From assembly GCA_017471445.1 (NCBI GenBank), contig JAFUTJ010000010.1:1-39074 (forward strand): 39,074 bases of DNA, written 5' to 3'. The notes under the pieces were generated by a model. That model was not told where the DNA came from. It was given only the letters and a program-made list of their open reading frames with translations, and ran no database searches. Position 1 is the first letter of the stretch. Each line of letters starts with the position of its first letter. The DNA comes from Alphaproteobacteria bacterium. Lineage in GTDB: Bacteria; Pseudomonadota; Alphaproteobacteria; Rs-D84. The position numbers were made by a program, and so were the translations under genes. Shown in pieces: positions 16,447 to 25,077 of the stretch.

Positions 16447-17796
16447 ATGCCAAAAATAAAGAAAGTTTTAATTGCCAACCGCGGTGAAATTGCACTGCGC
16501 ATTATTCGCGCATGTCGTGATATGGGTATACGTACGGTTGCGGTATATTCAACCGCCGATAAAACGGCAATGCATGTACAATTGGCCGATGAATCGGTTT
16601 GTATTGGGCCGGCATCTGCACGTGATTCATATTTGAATGAATCTGCAATTTTGACTGCGGCATTGCTGACCAATGCAGATGCGATTCACCCGGGCTATGG
16701 TTTCTTGTCAGAACGCGCCGATTTCGCGCAAAAGGTTACCAATCATGGCCTGATTTGGATTGGGCCAGATGCGGAAATGATTGAACGCATGGGGAACAAG
16801 GTTAATGCGAAACAAACGGCAATTGAATGCGGTTTGCCGGTTGTGCCGGGGTCTGATGGTGCAATCACGTCATTGGAACACGCAATTGAAACCGCCGAAA
16901 AAATCGGTTATCCCGTCATGTTAAAGGCCGCCGCCGGTGGTGGTGGGCGTGGTATGCGCCCGGTTATGGATCCAACCCAAATGAAGGAAGCGTATCAATT
17001 AACACGCAATGAATCAAAAACTGCATTCGGTGATGATACACTGTATATGGAAAAGTTATTGTTGCACCCGCGCCATATTGAATTTCAGGTACTGGGGGAC
17101 AAACACGGTAATGTTGTGATATTTGGCGAACGCGACTGTTCATTACAACGTAAAAATCAAAAGGTTATGGAAGAATGCCCGGCCGCGGCACTGACCCAGA
17201 AACAACGCGACGATATGATTGAAATATGCAAATCGGCCGCGAAAAAAATGGGGTATACCAGTGTTGGCACTTTTGAGTTTATGTTCGAAGATGGCAAATT
17301 CTATTTCTTGGAAATGAATACACGCCTGCAGGTTGAACATCCGGTAACAGAAATGGTCTATGGCGTTGATTTGGTTCGTGAACAAATTCGCGTTGCCGCC
17401 GGTGAAAAATTGGGTTATACCCAATCAAATGTTATTCCACATGGGCACGCAATTGAATTTCGTATTAATGCCGAAGACCCAGAAACATTTGTTCCAAACC
17501 CGGGCAAAATAACAATGTATGCCCCGTCGGGTGGTATGGGCGTTCGCGTGGACAGTGCGGTTTACACCGGCTATACAATTCCCCCGACATACGATTCAAT
17601 GATTGCAAAGTTAATCGTATACGCACAGAATCGCCCGGCATGTATAATGCGCGCGGCACGTGCGTTGGACGAATTTGTTATCGAAGGAATAAAAACCACA
17701 ATCCCGTTACAGCAACGGTTGCTAAACAATCGTGATGTAAAGCAATTGAACTTTGATAATCATTGGCTGGAAAATTATCTAAAAAAACCAGAATAA
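16447..17796 (+). CDS. accC: Biotin carboxylase subunit of acetyl-CoA carboxylase
   Basis: AccC carboxylates the biotin on AccB using ATP and bicarbonate. The 449-aa length is typical. The N-terminal domain (KKVLIANRGEIALRIIRACR), the Gly-rich ATP loop (KAAAGGGGRGMRPV), the bicarbonate/biotin motif (ERDCSLQRKNQKVMEECPA) and the ATP-grasp signature (FLEMNTRLQVEHPVTE) are all intact. It is co-transcribed with accB from the promoter at 15919, with a terminator right after the stop. Confidence 0.97.
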   Translation: MPKIKKVLIANRGEIALRIIRACRDMGIRTVAVYSTADKTAMHVQLADESVCIGPASARDSYLNESAILTAALLTNADAIHPGYGFLSERADFAQKVTNHGLIWIGPDAEMIERMGNKVNAKQTAIECGLPVVPGSDGAITSLEHAIETAEKIGYPVMLKAAAGGGGRGMRPVMDPTQMKEAYQLTRNESKTAFGDDTLYMEKLLLHPRHIEFQVLGDKHGNVVIFGERDCSLQRKNQKVMEECPAAALTQKQRDDMIEICKSAAKKMGYTSVGTFEFMFEDGKFYFLEMNTRLQVEHPVTEMVYGVDLVREQIRVAAGEKLGYTQSNVIPHGHAIEFRINAEDPETFVPNPGKITMYAPSGGMGVRVDSAVYTGYTIPPTYDSMIAKLIVYAQNRPACIMRAARALDEFVIEGIKTTIPLQQRLLNNRDVKQLNFDNHWLENYLKKPE

Positions 17797-17804
17797 AATG
17801 TCCG

Positions 17805-17827
17805 CACCCGAATATCGGGTGTGTTTT
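17805..17827 (+). terminator. Terminator of accBC
   Basis: CACCCG (17805-17810) and CGGGTG (17816-17821) form a 6-bp stem with a 5-nt loop, followed by TTTTT. Confidence 0.8.
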
Positions 17828-17882
17828 TATATTCAATTTTTTATTTTACCGTATGGCAATGCCATATGGGCGTCACAGCCCA
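17824..17882 (+). repeat. Relic of the structured leader family; rest of gap 17883-18056
   Basis: TATTCAATTTTTTATTTT followed by TATGGCAATGCCATA and TGGG-8 nt-CCCA matches the start of the leader at 26301-26370 closely, including the first two hairpins, but lacks the -10 region. No intact gene follows. A short stretch near 17962 (AATGCGCACAATACCAG) resembles the NAHYTG-coding part of the Cys-rich surface genes and may be a decayed remnant. I see nothing else convincing in the gap. Confidence 0.5.
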
Positions 17883-18056
17883 TCAAAAAGTATTCACGTA
17901 ATGACCAATTTTATATTTTTGATTGTTTTTGATGGATTTATACTTAATACATATACCAACGAATGCGCACAATACCAGACACGGCATACGGGTCAACAAT
18001 GGGAAATTAATCCCAACAAATTAGAAAACATTTATTACCGATTAATATTATAAAAA

Positions 18057-18076
18057 ACGCCGAATAATTTCGGCGT
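18057..18076. terminator. Terminator of ppiD
   Basis: ACGCCGAA (18057-18064) and TTCGGCGT (18069-18076) form an 8-bp stem. On the minus strand it is followed by TTTTTTA, 9 nt past the ppiD stop. Confidence 0.8.
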
Positions 18077-18084
18077 ATTATTAT

Positions 18085-19497
18085 TTATTGTGTTATAAAA
18101 CGTTTATATACACGTTCATTTACCTTGGTTGGGTATTTACGCATCAAAAACGCATTATAGTCATCTGATAACTGGCGCATTGCCATTGTTTCCAATTCGG
18201 TACGAACTTCGGCCATTTTTTTCGTATCAATCGTCGGCGAACTTTCAGAACGCACCGCCAACACATAGAATGCATCGTCTGATTCAACAATTGTATTTGT
18301 TCCAACCGCATTATTAAATGCCGCAACCAATACATTTGTTGGCGCACCATTTGTACGTGTTACGTCCGCATGTACAGATTTTGACATTTCTTTGCCATCG
18401 TTCAGATTTACCAAAATTTCATTTGCATTAACATATGCCATGCGGCGCGCGGCATCACGTGCCCATGCATCGGCCAATGTTGATTTAACATCGTCAAATT
18501 CCGCATTGTGTTCTGGTATTACTTTATCAACACGAACGATTATAAACCCATGTTTTGTTTCAATCAGTTCACTTTCCGCACCTTCGTCCATACGGAAAAT
18601 GCGTGCAATCATTTTATCGTCCAGGTTTTCATCCGCCGGGCGGTGTGCCATGTCAAATGCATTAACCTGAACATGTTTTGCATTATTGTTTTTCGCCGCC
18701 GTTGACATTGATTCGCCCGCGATTATGTCATCTTCAACTTTTACGGCAATATCGTAACCTGTGCCATAACTGTCCGGCTTGTCCATTTCTGCCGGAACCA
18801 AGACATATGAAACACTGCGCATTTCGGCAACCGTGTGCGGATTTTGCGCATAGAATGTTTTCAGGTCTTCTTCGGTTGGCTTTCCCACCGTGAAATCCGA
18901 AAAACGTACCGTTGCATATTCAATGTTGCGTGTTGCATACCGTGCATTATATAGCGCATCCGCCGCAAATTGTGGTGTCTTCATCGGCACAGAAATCGGC
19001 CCCAGAACCATTGAACGCAAAACCTGGTTCCGCAAGACGGCGGCAAAATCCGCCTCGGAATACCCAGATGCGTTCAGCACAGAATCAAACTGTAATGTTG
19101 AAAATGCACCATTTATCTGAAATTCCGGAAATTCACGTATTTCACGTGCAATTGCATTATCAGACACCACAAACCCCAGGTCATGCGCACGATTCTGGGC
19201 CATTTGTTGTGTGGTTAGTTGTGTTAAAATTTTCGTCTGAAATGCAGATGACGCATCTTGGTCGGCATAAATGGCACGCATTTCTTCACGCGTCATACGG
19301 GCCAGTTCACGCGACTTTTCGGCATTGAATTGATTAACACTGATTGATTGGCCACCAACACGAACCAATGTGGTATCACTGTATCCGCCGCCAAAAATCC
19401 ATTCTGCAACACCCCATCCAATAAAAGAAAAGGCCAATATTGTGATTAAAATCTTTGCAACTGGTTTATCGGCCGCATTACGTAAATATTCTAGCAT
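18085..19497 (-). CDS. ppiD: PpiD-like periplasmic folding chaperone (SurA_N/parvulin)
   Basis: PpiD is an inner-membrane-anchored periplasmic chaperone near the SecYEG exit. The 470-aa product begins MLEYLRNAADKPVAKILITI, continuing into one membrane helix (to about residue 34). A SurA_N-type chaperone domain follows (about 45-200), then a parvulin-like region (EEDLKTFYAQNP, VSYVLVPAEM, KHGFIIVRVDKV) and a C-terminal helical part. The ATG at 19497 follows AAAGGAG. It lies divergent from tpiA, as in other Alphaproteobacteria. The YfgM-like protein at 1718-2368 is its known partner in E. coli. Confidence 0.88.
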   Translation of the reverse strand: MLEYLRNAADKPVAKILITILAFSFIGWGVAEWIFGGGYSDTTLVRVGGQSISVNQFNAEKSRELARMTREEMRAIYADQDASSAFQTKILTQLTTQQMAQNRAHDLGFVVSDNAIAREIREFPEFQINGAFSTLQFDSVLNASGYSEADFAAVLRNQVLRSMVLGPISVPMKTPQFAADALYNARYATRNIEYATVRFSDFTVGKPTEEDLKTFYAQNPHTVAEMRSVSYVLVPAEMDKPDSYGTGYDIAVKVEDDIIAGESMSTAAKNNNAKHVQVNAFDMAHRPADENLDDKMIARIFRMDEGAESELIETKHGFIIVRVDKVIPEHNAEFDDVKSTLADAWARDAARRMAYVNANEILVNLNDGKEMSKSVHADVTRTNGAPTNVLVAAFNNAVGTNTIVESDDAFYVLAVRSESSPTIDTKKMAEVRTELETMAMRQLSDDYNAFLMRKYPTKVNERVYKRFITQ

Positions 19498-19565
19498 TTG
19501 TTCTCCTTTTGCGTTACCATAGCAAAACAATTGACAAAAAATCAATAAAAAAAGGGGAAAATCAG

Positions 19566-20267
19566 ATGAAAATAATCGCTGGAAATTGGAAGATGAATGG
19601 AACGCGTGCGGCGTTGGATGAAATGATTACGGCATTGGGAAATGTTGATACAAAAAATCGCATGATTTTATGCGTTCCGTTTACAATGTTACGCCCGGTA
19701 AATGGTGCTGTGAAAATAGGGGCCCAAGACATCAGCAGCCACGATCACGGCGCATACACCGGCGAAATATCGGGCGGAATGTTGACCGATGCGGGGGCAT
19801 CGTATGTAATTGTTGGGCACAGCGAACGCCGCGCATATCACAATGAATCAAACGCCGATGTATGCGCCAAGGCAACGGCGGCGTTACAGGCCGGTCTGGT
19901 GCCAATCATATGCGTTGGTGAAACAATGGATGAAAAAAACGCAGATCGCACCATGGAAATAATTGAACATGGTGTTCGTGAATCTGTACCACAATCTGGC
20001 GGGGACGTTATTGTTGCGTACGAACCACGCTGGGCAATCGGGGCAGGGTTGACACCATCTGATGACGAAATCGCATCGGCCCATACGTTGATTGCGAATA
20101 CACTGGCCGATATGGGGCGCGGCGGAACACCTGTGCTGTATGGTGCATCGGTAAAGGGTAATAATGCTGCGCAGATTATGGCAATTGACCACGTAGACGG
20201 TGTATTAGTTGGTGGCGCATCCTTGAAACCAGACGATTTCATACCTATAATAACCAGTGTTAAATAA
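19566..20267 (+). CDS. tpiA: Triosephosphate isomerase
   Basis: TpiA interconverts dihydroxyacetone phosphate and glyceraldehyde 3-phosphate. The 233-aa product shows GNWKMN at 6-11 (Lys9), the catalytic His85 in GHSERR, the catalytic Glu153 in AYEPRWAIG, and the phosphate-binding VLVGGASLK near the C-terminus. The start at 19566 follows AAAGGGG. It is slightly shorter than the usual 250 aa. GrpE follows 21 nt later, an unusual pair that is probably one transcript. Confidence 0.97.
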   Translation: MKIIAGNWKMNGTRAALDEMITALGNVDTKNRMILCVPFTMLRPVNGAVKIGAQDISSHDHGAYTGEISGGMLTDAGASYVIVGHSERRAYHNESNADVCAKATAALQAGLVPIICVGETMDEKNADRTMEIIEHGVRESVPQSGGDVIVAYEPRWAIGAGLTPSDDEIASAHTLIANTLADMGRGGTPVLYGASVKGNNAAQIMAIDHVDGVLVGGASLKPDDFIPIITSVK

Positions 20268-20288
20268 AAAAACAGCAGGTATATCAGT

Positions 20289-20804
20289 ATGAATGAAAAC
20301 ATTGTTGAAAATGAAAAAGTGTCTGTTGTCGATACCGAATCTGTATCGCCCCCAGAAAACACACCGTCGGTTGATGAATTAAATGCAAAAATCGCCGAAT
20401 TAAACGATAAATATTTACGCATGGCGGCGGAACTGGAAAACACGCGGCGACGTGCCACGTTGGATTCTGATGCCGCCGCGCGCAATCGCGCAATGGGTGT
20501 TGCACGGCATTTCTTGCCGGTAATTGATGCAATCGCCGCGGCAATGGAACACACACCGGGCGATGATGGCATTATTGCAATGTCACGCGCAATGGATGCA
20601 GCATTAACCCAAATTGGCATTGTAAAAATTGAAACGGTTGGAAAAATGCTAAATCCGCAATTTCATAACGCGATTCAGGCGATTGATGCCCCAGAAACAG
20701 ACGAAAAAAAAAGCGAACCAAACACCATTGTACAAGAAATGCAATCGGGATACATGTTTGGCGATACGGTTTTACGACCGGCAATGGTTATTGTTGCAAA
20801 ATAA
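20289..20804 (+). CDS. grpE: Nucleotide exchange factor GrpE
   Basis: GrpE releases ADP from DnaK in the Hsp70 cycle. The 171-aa product has an acidic disordered N-terminus, a long helix (about residues 28-62: ELNAKIAELNDKYLRMAAELENTRRRA) and the C-terminal beta-wing signature ending in YMFGDTVLRPAMVIVAK. It shares a transcript with tpiA rather than with hrcA or dnaK. It is a heat-shock protein in most bacteria; no RpoH promoter was identified here. Confidence 0.95.
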   Translation: MNENIVENEKVSVVDTESVSPPENTPSVDELNAKIAELNDKYLRMAAELENTRRRATLDSDAAARNRAMGVARHFLPVIDAIAAAMEHTPGDDGIIAMSRAMDAALTQIGIVKIETVGKMLNPQFHNAIQAIDAPETDEKKSEPNTIVQEMQSGYMFGDTVLRPAMVIVAK

Positions 20805-20806
20805 AA

Positions 20807-20830
20807 ACACCGCCATGTGGCGGTGTTTTA
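20807..20830 (+). terminator. Terminator of tpiA-grpE
   Basis: ACACCGCC (20807-20814) and GGCGGTGT (20819-20826) form an 8-bp stem with a 4-nt loop, followed by TTTTA. Confidence 0.8.
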
Positions 20831-20883
20831 TCATAAAAAAATCCAAAACATCCGGTGGAAAGAATACCAAAAAAAACCGATAA

Positions 20884-20910
20884 AAAAATCACCCATGCCA
20901 AATGCATGGG
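20884..20910 (-). terminator. Terminator of the rpmE/IMPase-like operon
   Basis: On the minus strand CCCATG and CATGGG form a 6-bp stem with a 7-nt loop, followed by TGATTTTTTT. It lies about 28 nt past the stop at 20938. Confidence 0.7.
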
Positions 20911-20937
20911 CGAACACCAGAATCATTTATGTATTTG

Positions 20938-21654
20938 CTATAACTCAACCTTGCCATTACTGGCCACCAGGTCTGAATCCATTGTTATTTTACCGCCCGC
21001 CTCGCGTACGATTAATTCACCGGCGGCGATTTCTGCCCAATCCAATGGGGTGGAAACATACGCATCAAACTTACCCGCGGCAACCCATGCCAAATCCAAC
21101 GCCGGACACCCGGTACAGCGAATATTCGCAACACCACGCGGTGCGGGAACATCATTTACCGAAACGGTTAAATCCGCCGGTTCTGATAAATTTGATACAC
21201 GTATACGCGCCGAATGAAATGTCGAAAATACATACGCACCGGCCCCGGATTCCGCATAATACAGCCGTTCATCAATTGGCGAATAAACCAATGCGATTTT
21301 TGTTTCATCAAAACTGCGCAGTGCAAGCGATATTGCAAAATGCGAATTACCACGCACAAAATTTGCGGCCCCAGACAGCGACAGTATAAATTCATCACGC
21401 GATTCACCATCACGCGAAACGTTCGGCGTCAACAATCCCGCCGCAGGCCGAACCAATAATAAATCAGATAATATGCTTTCTTCTATTCTGGCGGCGGCCT
21501 TGGCCACAAAGTCACGCGCACCACGCAAAGACTGTTGCAGGTTTTCAACCTCTCCAAAATCGTGGCGCAAACCAATTGCTGTCCGTTGCAATGCTGCAAA
21601 CATTTTGTTCAGTTCAACAGAACCCTTAATCAGCAAATCCATGCCCGCCCCCAT
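20938..21654 (-). CDS. Inositol monophosphatase family protein lacking the catalytic metal motif (SuhB-like pseudoenzyme)
   Basis: The fold is that of SuhB/IMPase: after the motif come NFVRGNSHFAISLAL and, near the C-terminus, AAGELIVREAGG. The defining metal site is gone. Residues 91-99 read LSLSGAANF where active enzymes have DP(L/I)DGTxNF, so both Asp ligands are replaced. The upstream Glu-Glu motif is absent, and the later W-D reads WAE. Hydrolysis of phosphate esters is therefore unlikely. The reading frame is intact over 238 aa, which argues for a non-enzymatic role. E. coli SuhB also acts in rRNA antitermination without needing its catalysis; whether this protein does so is inference. 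It follows rpmE by 15 nt. Confidence 0.85.
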   Translation of the reverse strand: MGAGMDLLIKGSVELNKMFAALQRTAIGLRHDFGEVENLQQSLRGARDFVAKAAARIEESILSDLLLVRPAAGLLTPNVSRDGESRDEFILSLSGAANFVRGNSHFAISLALRSFDETKIALVYSPIDERLYYAESGAGAYVFSTFHSARIRVSNLSEPADLTVSVNDVPAPRGVANIRCTGCPALDLAWVAAGKFDAYVSTPLDWAEIAAGELIVREAGGKITMDSDLVASNGKVEL

Positions 21655-21669
21655 TCAGACATAAAACAA

Positions 21670-21882
21670 TTAGAAATTAAAGCCCGCAAATTTATTCTTG
21701 AATTCCGCGGCGCGTTGCCCTTTGTCACCGGCATTCGTGCGTTGACCCGTCCATGCAGAATGATTCAAATTATCGGTGGACAAAACCAAGTCTTTCTTTA
21801 CAGACGAATACATTTTAACCGTTTTGCCGTCCGTCATTGTGACGTTGATTTCATGATATTCTGGATGAATTCCTTGTTTCAT
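21670..21882 (-). CDS. rpmE: 50S ribosomal protein L31, zinc-free type
   Basis: The 70-aa product begins MKQGIHPEYHEINVTMTDGK and contains LSTDNLNHSAWTGQ and the C-terminal AAEFKNKFAGF, the L31 pattern. It has no cysteines, so it is the C-minus form that does not bind zinc. It heads a two-gene unit with the IMPase-like gene. Confidence 0.93.
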   Translation of the reverse strand: MKQGIHPEYHEINVTMTDGKTVKMYSSVKKDLVLSTDNLNHSAWTGQRTNAGDKGQRAAEFKNKFAGFNF

Positions 21883-21912
21883 AGCATAACCCTTTTATCT
21901 TTTAGCCCCACG

Positions 21913-21940
21913 ATTATACAATTGATTTTGACAAAAGCAA
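21913..21940 (-). promoter_or_regulatory. rpmE promoter
   Basis: On the minus strand TTGCTT, a 16-nt spacer and a perfect TATAAT (21918-21913) precede rpmE, with a UTR of about 24 nt. Confidence 0.65.
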
Positions 21941-21986
21941 GAAATAATAGAATTTTTATGTTTTTTTAGCGAAACGGTATACCAGA

Positions 21987-22454
21987 TTATTTGTCTTTAC
22001 GTTTACGAAATTCATCCAATGACACAACACGACCATTATCTGGTACGGTGTTTGGTCGCCCGTCCAATGGTAATTCCATATCGTTATCGGCATCACCTGG
22101 GGTGGGACGCGGATGAAACGTTAACATAAAATCTGCCGATGGGTCCTTGAATTCAACCAGCGCAGAAAACGGCACACGAATAAAGAACGGCCGCCCATCA
22201 AACGTTAATTGTACACCAAATTCTTTATCAGACACGTTTAAGTTATTGTATGAATATTGCAATACAATTGTCATGATGTCTGGGTAACGCATGCGTAAAA
22301 AATCTGGCAACGACACCCCGGCATCGCGCGTCTTGAATGTTATAAAGAAATGCGCGCCATCGCCCAAACCATTAAACTGGGCATGAATCAGTGCGTCTTT
22401 GACCACAGATTTCAGTGCGTTGTCCAACAATGTTTGATAATCAATTCGTGCCAT
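21987..22454 (-). CDS. sspB: SspB-type ClpXP adaptor (alphaproteobacterial)
   Basis: SspB delivers ssrA-tagged and other substrates to the ClpXP protease. The 155-aa product shows the core fold HFFITFKTRDAGVSLPDFL, MTIVLQYSYNNLNV and FFIRVPFSALVEFKDPSADF. A variable linker follows, ending in a basic tail (DEFRKRKDK) that should serve as the ClpX-binding peptide. I chose the ATG at 22454, spaced properly from AGGG. Another ATG at 22463 is too close to it. The gene follows recF by one base and is translationally coupled. Confidence 0.9.
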   Translation of the reverse strand: MARIDYQTLLDNALKSVVKDALIHAQFNGLGDGAHFFITFKTRDAGVSLPDFLRMRYPDIMTIVLQYSYNNLNVSDKEFGVQLTFDGRPFFIRVPFSALVEFKDPSADFMLTFHPRPTPGDADNDMELPLDGRPNTVPDNGRVVSLDEFRKRKDK

Positions 22455-22455
22455 T

Positions 22456-23544
22456 TTATTCATTCCCTGGTTGGCACAGTATATTACTTATTTCACCATC
22501 AGCGCAAGCGACAAATACCGCATCAGGACAATCGCGAAATGTTTCTGGCTCTAAACCGGTCGCCCATACCTGGGCATCGGCCGCACCCAATTCAGAAAAC
22601 AGTCGCGCCCGTGCCACCGAATCCAGGTGCGCCGCCGCTTCGTCTAATAATATCAGTGGCCGATTTCGCGTTTTTGTGTGGATTAACTTTGCATGCGCCA
22701 AAATTAAATCAATCAAAACAGTTTTTTGCTGGCCTGTGCTGGTTACGTTAGTGGGCAAATTTAATTTTTGATTAAAAACCCCAAAATCAGATTTATGTGG
22801 CCCATCCAGAACCATTTTATCACCAACCAGTGTACGATTTTCAACCAAATAACCGGTATATTCGCGTTCTGCATCACCGGCCGGGATACCACGTATTAAC
22901 ATCGATTCCACCATTCCGGCAACAGATACCGCCGCATCACGCAAAAAGAAATTTATTTCCCCGGCATATTGCACACGCGCCGCGGCAACCGACACAGCGG
23001 TGGCGGCAATTTGCGCATCAATTGCGTTTAACCAATTATTGTCGCGCCCATTTTTTAATGCAAATGCACGTTCTGATAACAATTTTGATAAACGTGCAAC
23101 ACGCCCACCATGCGCGGTATCAAAACTGGCCGCCAGACGGTCAAAAAACGCACGGCGTTCCGATGCTGTATCAACAAATAATCTGTCTTCACGCGGGGTC
23201 AGCCATACTATTCGCATGTGTGATGCCAATTGTCCAATTGTTGCCGCGTCACCATCAATCATTGCGCGGCGTGGTGCATCACCACCGGTAAAAGAAATCG
23301 AAATTTCTGTATCATCGGCCAATGTGGCGAATACGGCAAAACCACCATTGCCACCGAATCGCGCAATATCGCCCATCGCCGCACCACGCATACCATGATG
23401 CCCCCCCAGCATTGACACCGCCTCTAATATCGCGGTTTTTCCCGCACCATTGGGCCCGGTTATTATAACATTACGACGACCGTGCGTATTAATACGACAC
23501 ATTTTGTGGTTTCTAAAATCCGTAAGACACAGGGATGTAATCAT
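22456..23544 (-). CDS. recF: DNA replication and repair protein RecF
   Basis: RecF is an SMC-like ATPase that loads RecA at single-strand gaps with RecO and RecR. The 362-aa product has Walker A GPNGAGKT at 30-37, the family N-terminus SLCLTDFRNHK, an ABC-type signature region (NVTSTGQQKTVLIDLILAHA) and Walker B LILLDEAAAHLD. The start at 23544 lies only 9 nt from the 3' end of tRNA-Cys and has no Shine-Dalgarno. Longer in-frame starts would run into the tRNA. It is not next to dnaN or gyrB as in many bacteria. Confidence 0.93.
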   Translation of the reverse strand: MITSLCLTDFRNHKMCRINTHGRRNVIITGPNGAGKTAILEAVSMLGGHHGMRGAAMGDIARFGGNGGFAVFATLADDTEISISFTGGDAPRRAMIDGDAATIGQLASHMRIVWLTPREDRLFVDTASERRAFFDRLAASFDTAHGGRVARLSKLLSERAFALKNGRDNNWLNAIDAQIAATAVSVAAARVQYAGEINFFLRDAAVSVAGMVESMLIRGIPAGDAEREYTGYLVENRTLVGDKMVLDGPHKSDFGVFNQKLNLPTNVTSTGQQKTVLIDLILAHAKLIHTKTRNRPLILLDEAAAHLDSVARARLFSELGAADAQVWATGLEPETFRDCPDAVFVACADGEISNILCQPGNE

Positions 23545-23553
23545 ATTAAAAAC

Positions 23554-23627
23554 TGGAGGCCAGGGTCGGAATCGAACCGGCATACAAGGATTTGCAGTCC
23601 TCTGCATAACCACTCTGCCACCTGGCC
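23554..23627 (-). tRNA. tRNA-Cys (GCA)
   Basis: A 74-nt cloverleaf with encoded CCA: acceptor GGCCAGG/CCTGGCC, anticodon GCA in the loop CTGCAAA, T-arm GGTTCGAATCC. It is followed after 9 nt by the recF start codon, so both are likely on one transcript. Confidence 0.95.
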
Positions 23628-23682
23628 TTTCACTTGTGCCTGGCAATACTACGCAAAAAAATATTCTAATTCAACATAAAAA

Positions 23683-23691
23683 TGATATAAT
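23683..23691 (+). promoter_or_regulatory. Extended -10 of tolC
   Basis: TGATATAAT lies 57 nt before the tolC ATG, with TTCTAA 16 nt upstream of the hexamer as a possible -35. The resulting leader carries the Shine-Dalgarno-like AGAGAGAG. Confidence 0.55.
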
Positions 23692-23748
23692 GTTCATAAA
23701 GTTTGATTTTTCTGACTAAAAAAATATTAATAGAGAGAGAATATAATT

Positions 23749-25077
23749 ATGAAAAAAATTGCGTTTTTCCTTTGCTGGATGCCATTTGTTGCAACGGCGG
23801 CAACCAATGATTGCGCCACCCGCACAACGGTACCAGATGATGTGATGAACCTGCACCAGGTTATAAATATGGGACTGTGTCGAAACCCACAAACGGCGGC
23901 GGCGTACATGGCCGCAGAATCGGCACGTTTATCCAAGAATGCCGGGTATTCTGCATATTTGCCGGCGGTAAATGCATCGGCATCGGCTGGGCGCGATTGG
24001 AAAAACAAAGAATGGGGTGATTGGTCATATGGCGCATCGTTATCGGCGTCATGGCTGATATTTGATTTTGGTAAACGTCTGTCCGACCTGAATCAATTGG
24101 CGGCGACGTGGCGCGCAACCGGGTTTGATTATGACGAAAGTGTACAAAATTACGTATACGGCTTGATTGGGGCGTATTACAATTTGTTAAATGCAGATGC
24201 AGACGTTACCGCGGCCGAATCTTTGCGCACGGTTGCAAAAACCGCACACGACACGGCATCCAAGAAATACAAGGCCGGTTCTGTTGCACGCGCCGATGTA
24301 TTAAAGGCAGAAACAACATTGGCAACACGTGAACTGGAATTGGAACGTGCAAAAAATAACCGTGAAATCGCCAAGGGAACACTGCTGACCAAAATGTCTT
24401 TTCCGGCAAACCAAGAAATAACAATTGCCGATATGCCAAAAGAATTTGGATCCGTTTCGGAAAATCGCACAATTGATGAATTATTGGCCCAAGCAAAAAA
24501 AACACGGCCTGATTTATTACGCGCAACCGCAAATAAAGATGCCGCGTGGCATCGGCGCAATGGCGCGTTCTTAAAAAATCTGCCGTCAATATCGGCGACG
24601 GGTTCAATTGGATGGAATGACGATAAAATTGATTCGTTTGCCCGGACCAGTCGCACCAGCGGCAGTATCGGTATCCGTGCATCAATGCCAATATTCGCAG
24701 GATTTGCGAACCTGTATGATTTGCGTGGTGCCCAGGTGAACTATGAACGTGCCGAAATGCAAGAACGCACCGCACGCGATAATGCCGACCTGGATGTGTT
24801 TTCTGCGTATCAGAATTACAAAACGGCACAAACAGTATTAAAGCAAACACAAACACTGTTGGAATCGGCCACGGAAAGTGAACGCGTCACATCTGGTATG
24901 TACAAGGTTGGACGTGCGACCATGCTGGATTGGCAACAGGCACAATCAGAACTGGTTGATGCACAAAAACAAAACAATGCGGCAAAATATGATGTGTTTA
25001 CCAAACGCGCGGCGGTTGCACTGGCTGTGGGCGATATTCGTGCCGGTCTAGACAAAGGAGATGAAACAAATGAATAA
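23749..25077 (+). CDS. tolC: TolC-family outer-membrane efflux protein
   Basis: TolC trimers form the outer-membrane and periplasmic duct for efflux pumps and type I secretion. The 442-aa product has a signal peptide (MKKIAFFLCWMPFVATAA) and the two-fold repeated OEP structure. The repeats begin at LHQVINMGLCRNPQTAAAYM and TIDELLAQAKKTRPDLLRAT, with barrel strands (WSYGASLSASWLIFDFGK, SGSIGIRASMPIFAGF) and long helices in each half. The downstream membrane-fusion gene overlaps its stop by 8 nt. No inner-membrane pump is encoded next to them. Confidence 0.92.
   Translation: MKKIAFFLCWMPFVATAATNDCATRTTVPDDVMNLHQVINMGLCRNPQTAAAYMAAESARLSKNAGYSAYLPAVNASASAGRDWKNKEWGDWSYGASLSASWLIFDFGKRLSDLNQLAATWRATGFDYDESVQNYVYGLIGAYYNLLNADADVTAAESLRTVAKTAHDTASKKYKAGSVARADVLKAETTLATRELELERAKNNREIAKGTLLTKMSFPANQEITIADMPKEFGSVSENRTIDELLAQAKKTRPDLLRATANKDAAWHRRNGAFLKNLPSISATGSIGWNDDKIDSFARTSRTSGSIGIRASMPIFAGFANLYDLRGAQVNYERAEMQERTARDNADLDVFSAYQNYKTAQTVLKQTQTLLESATESERVTSGMYKVGRATMLDWQQAQSELVDAQKQNNAAKYDVFTKRAAVALAVGDIRAGLDKGDETNE

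Noticed and set aside
17763-18053. Plus-strand ORF over the end of accC and the following gap
   Set aside because: It begins inside accC, crosses the accBC terminator and encodes no recognisable protein.
19838-20620. Minus-strand ORF of 260 codons across tpiA and grpE
   Set aside because: It lies opposite two unmistakable genes with intact catalytic motifs; its length follows from biased codon use.
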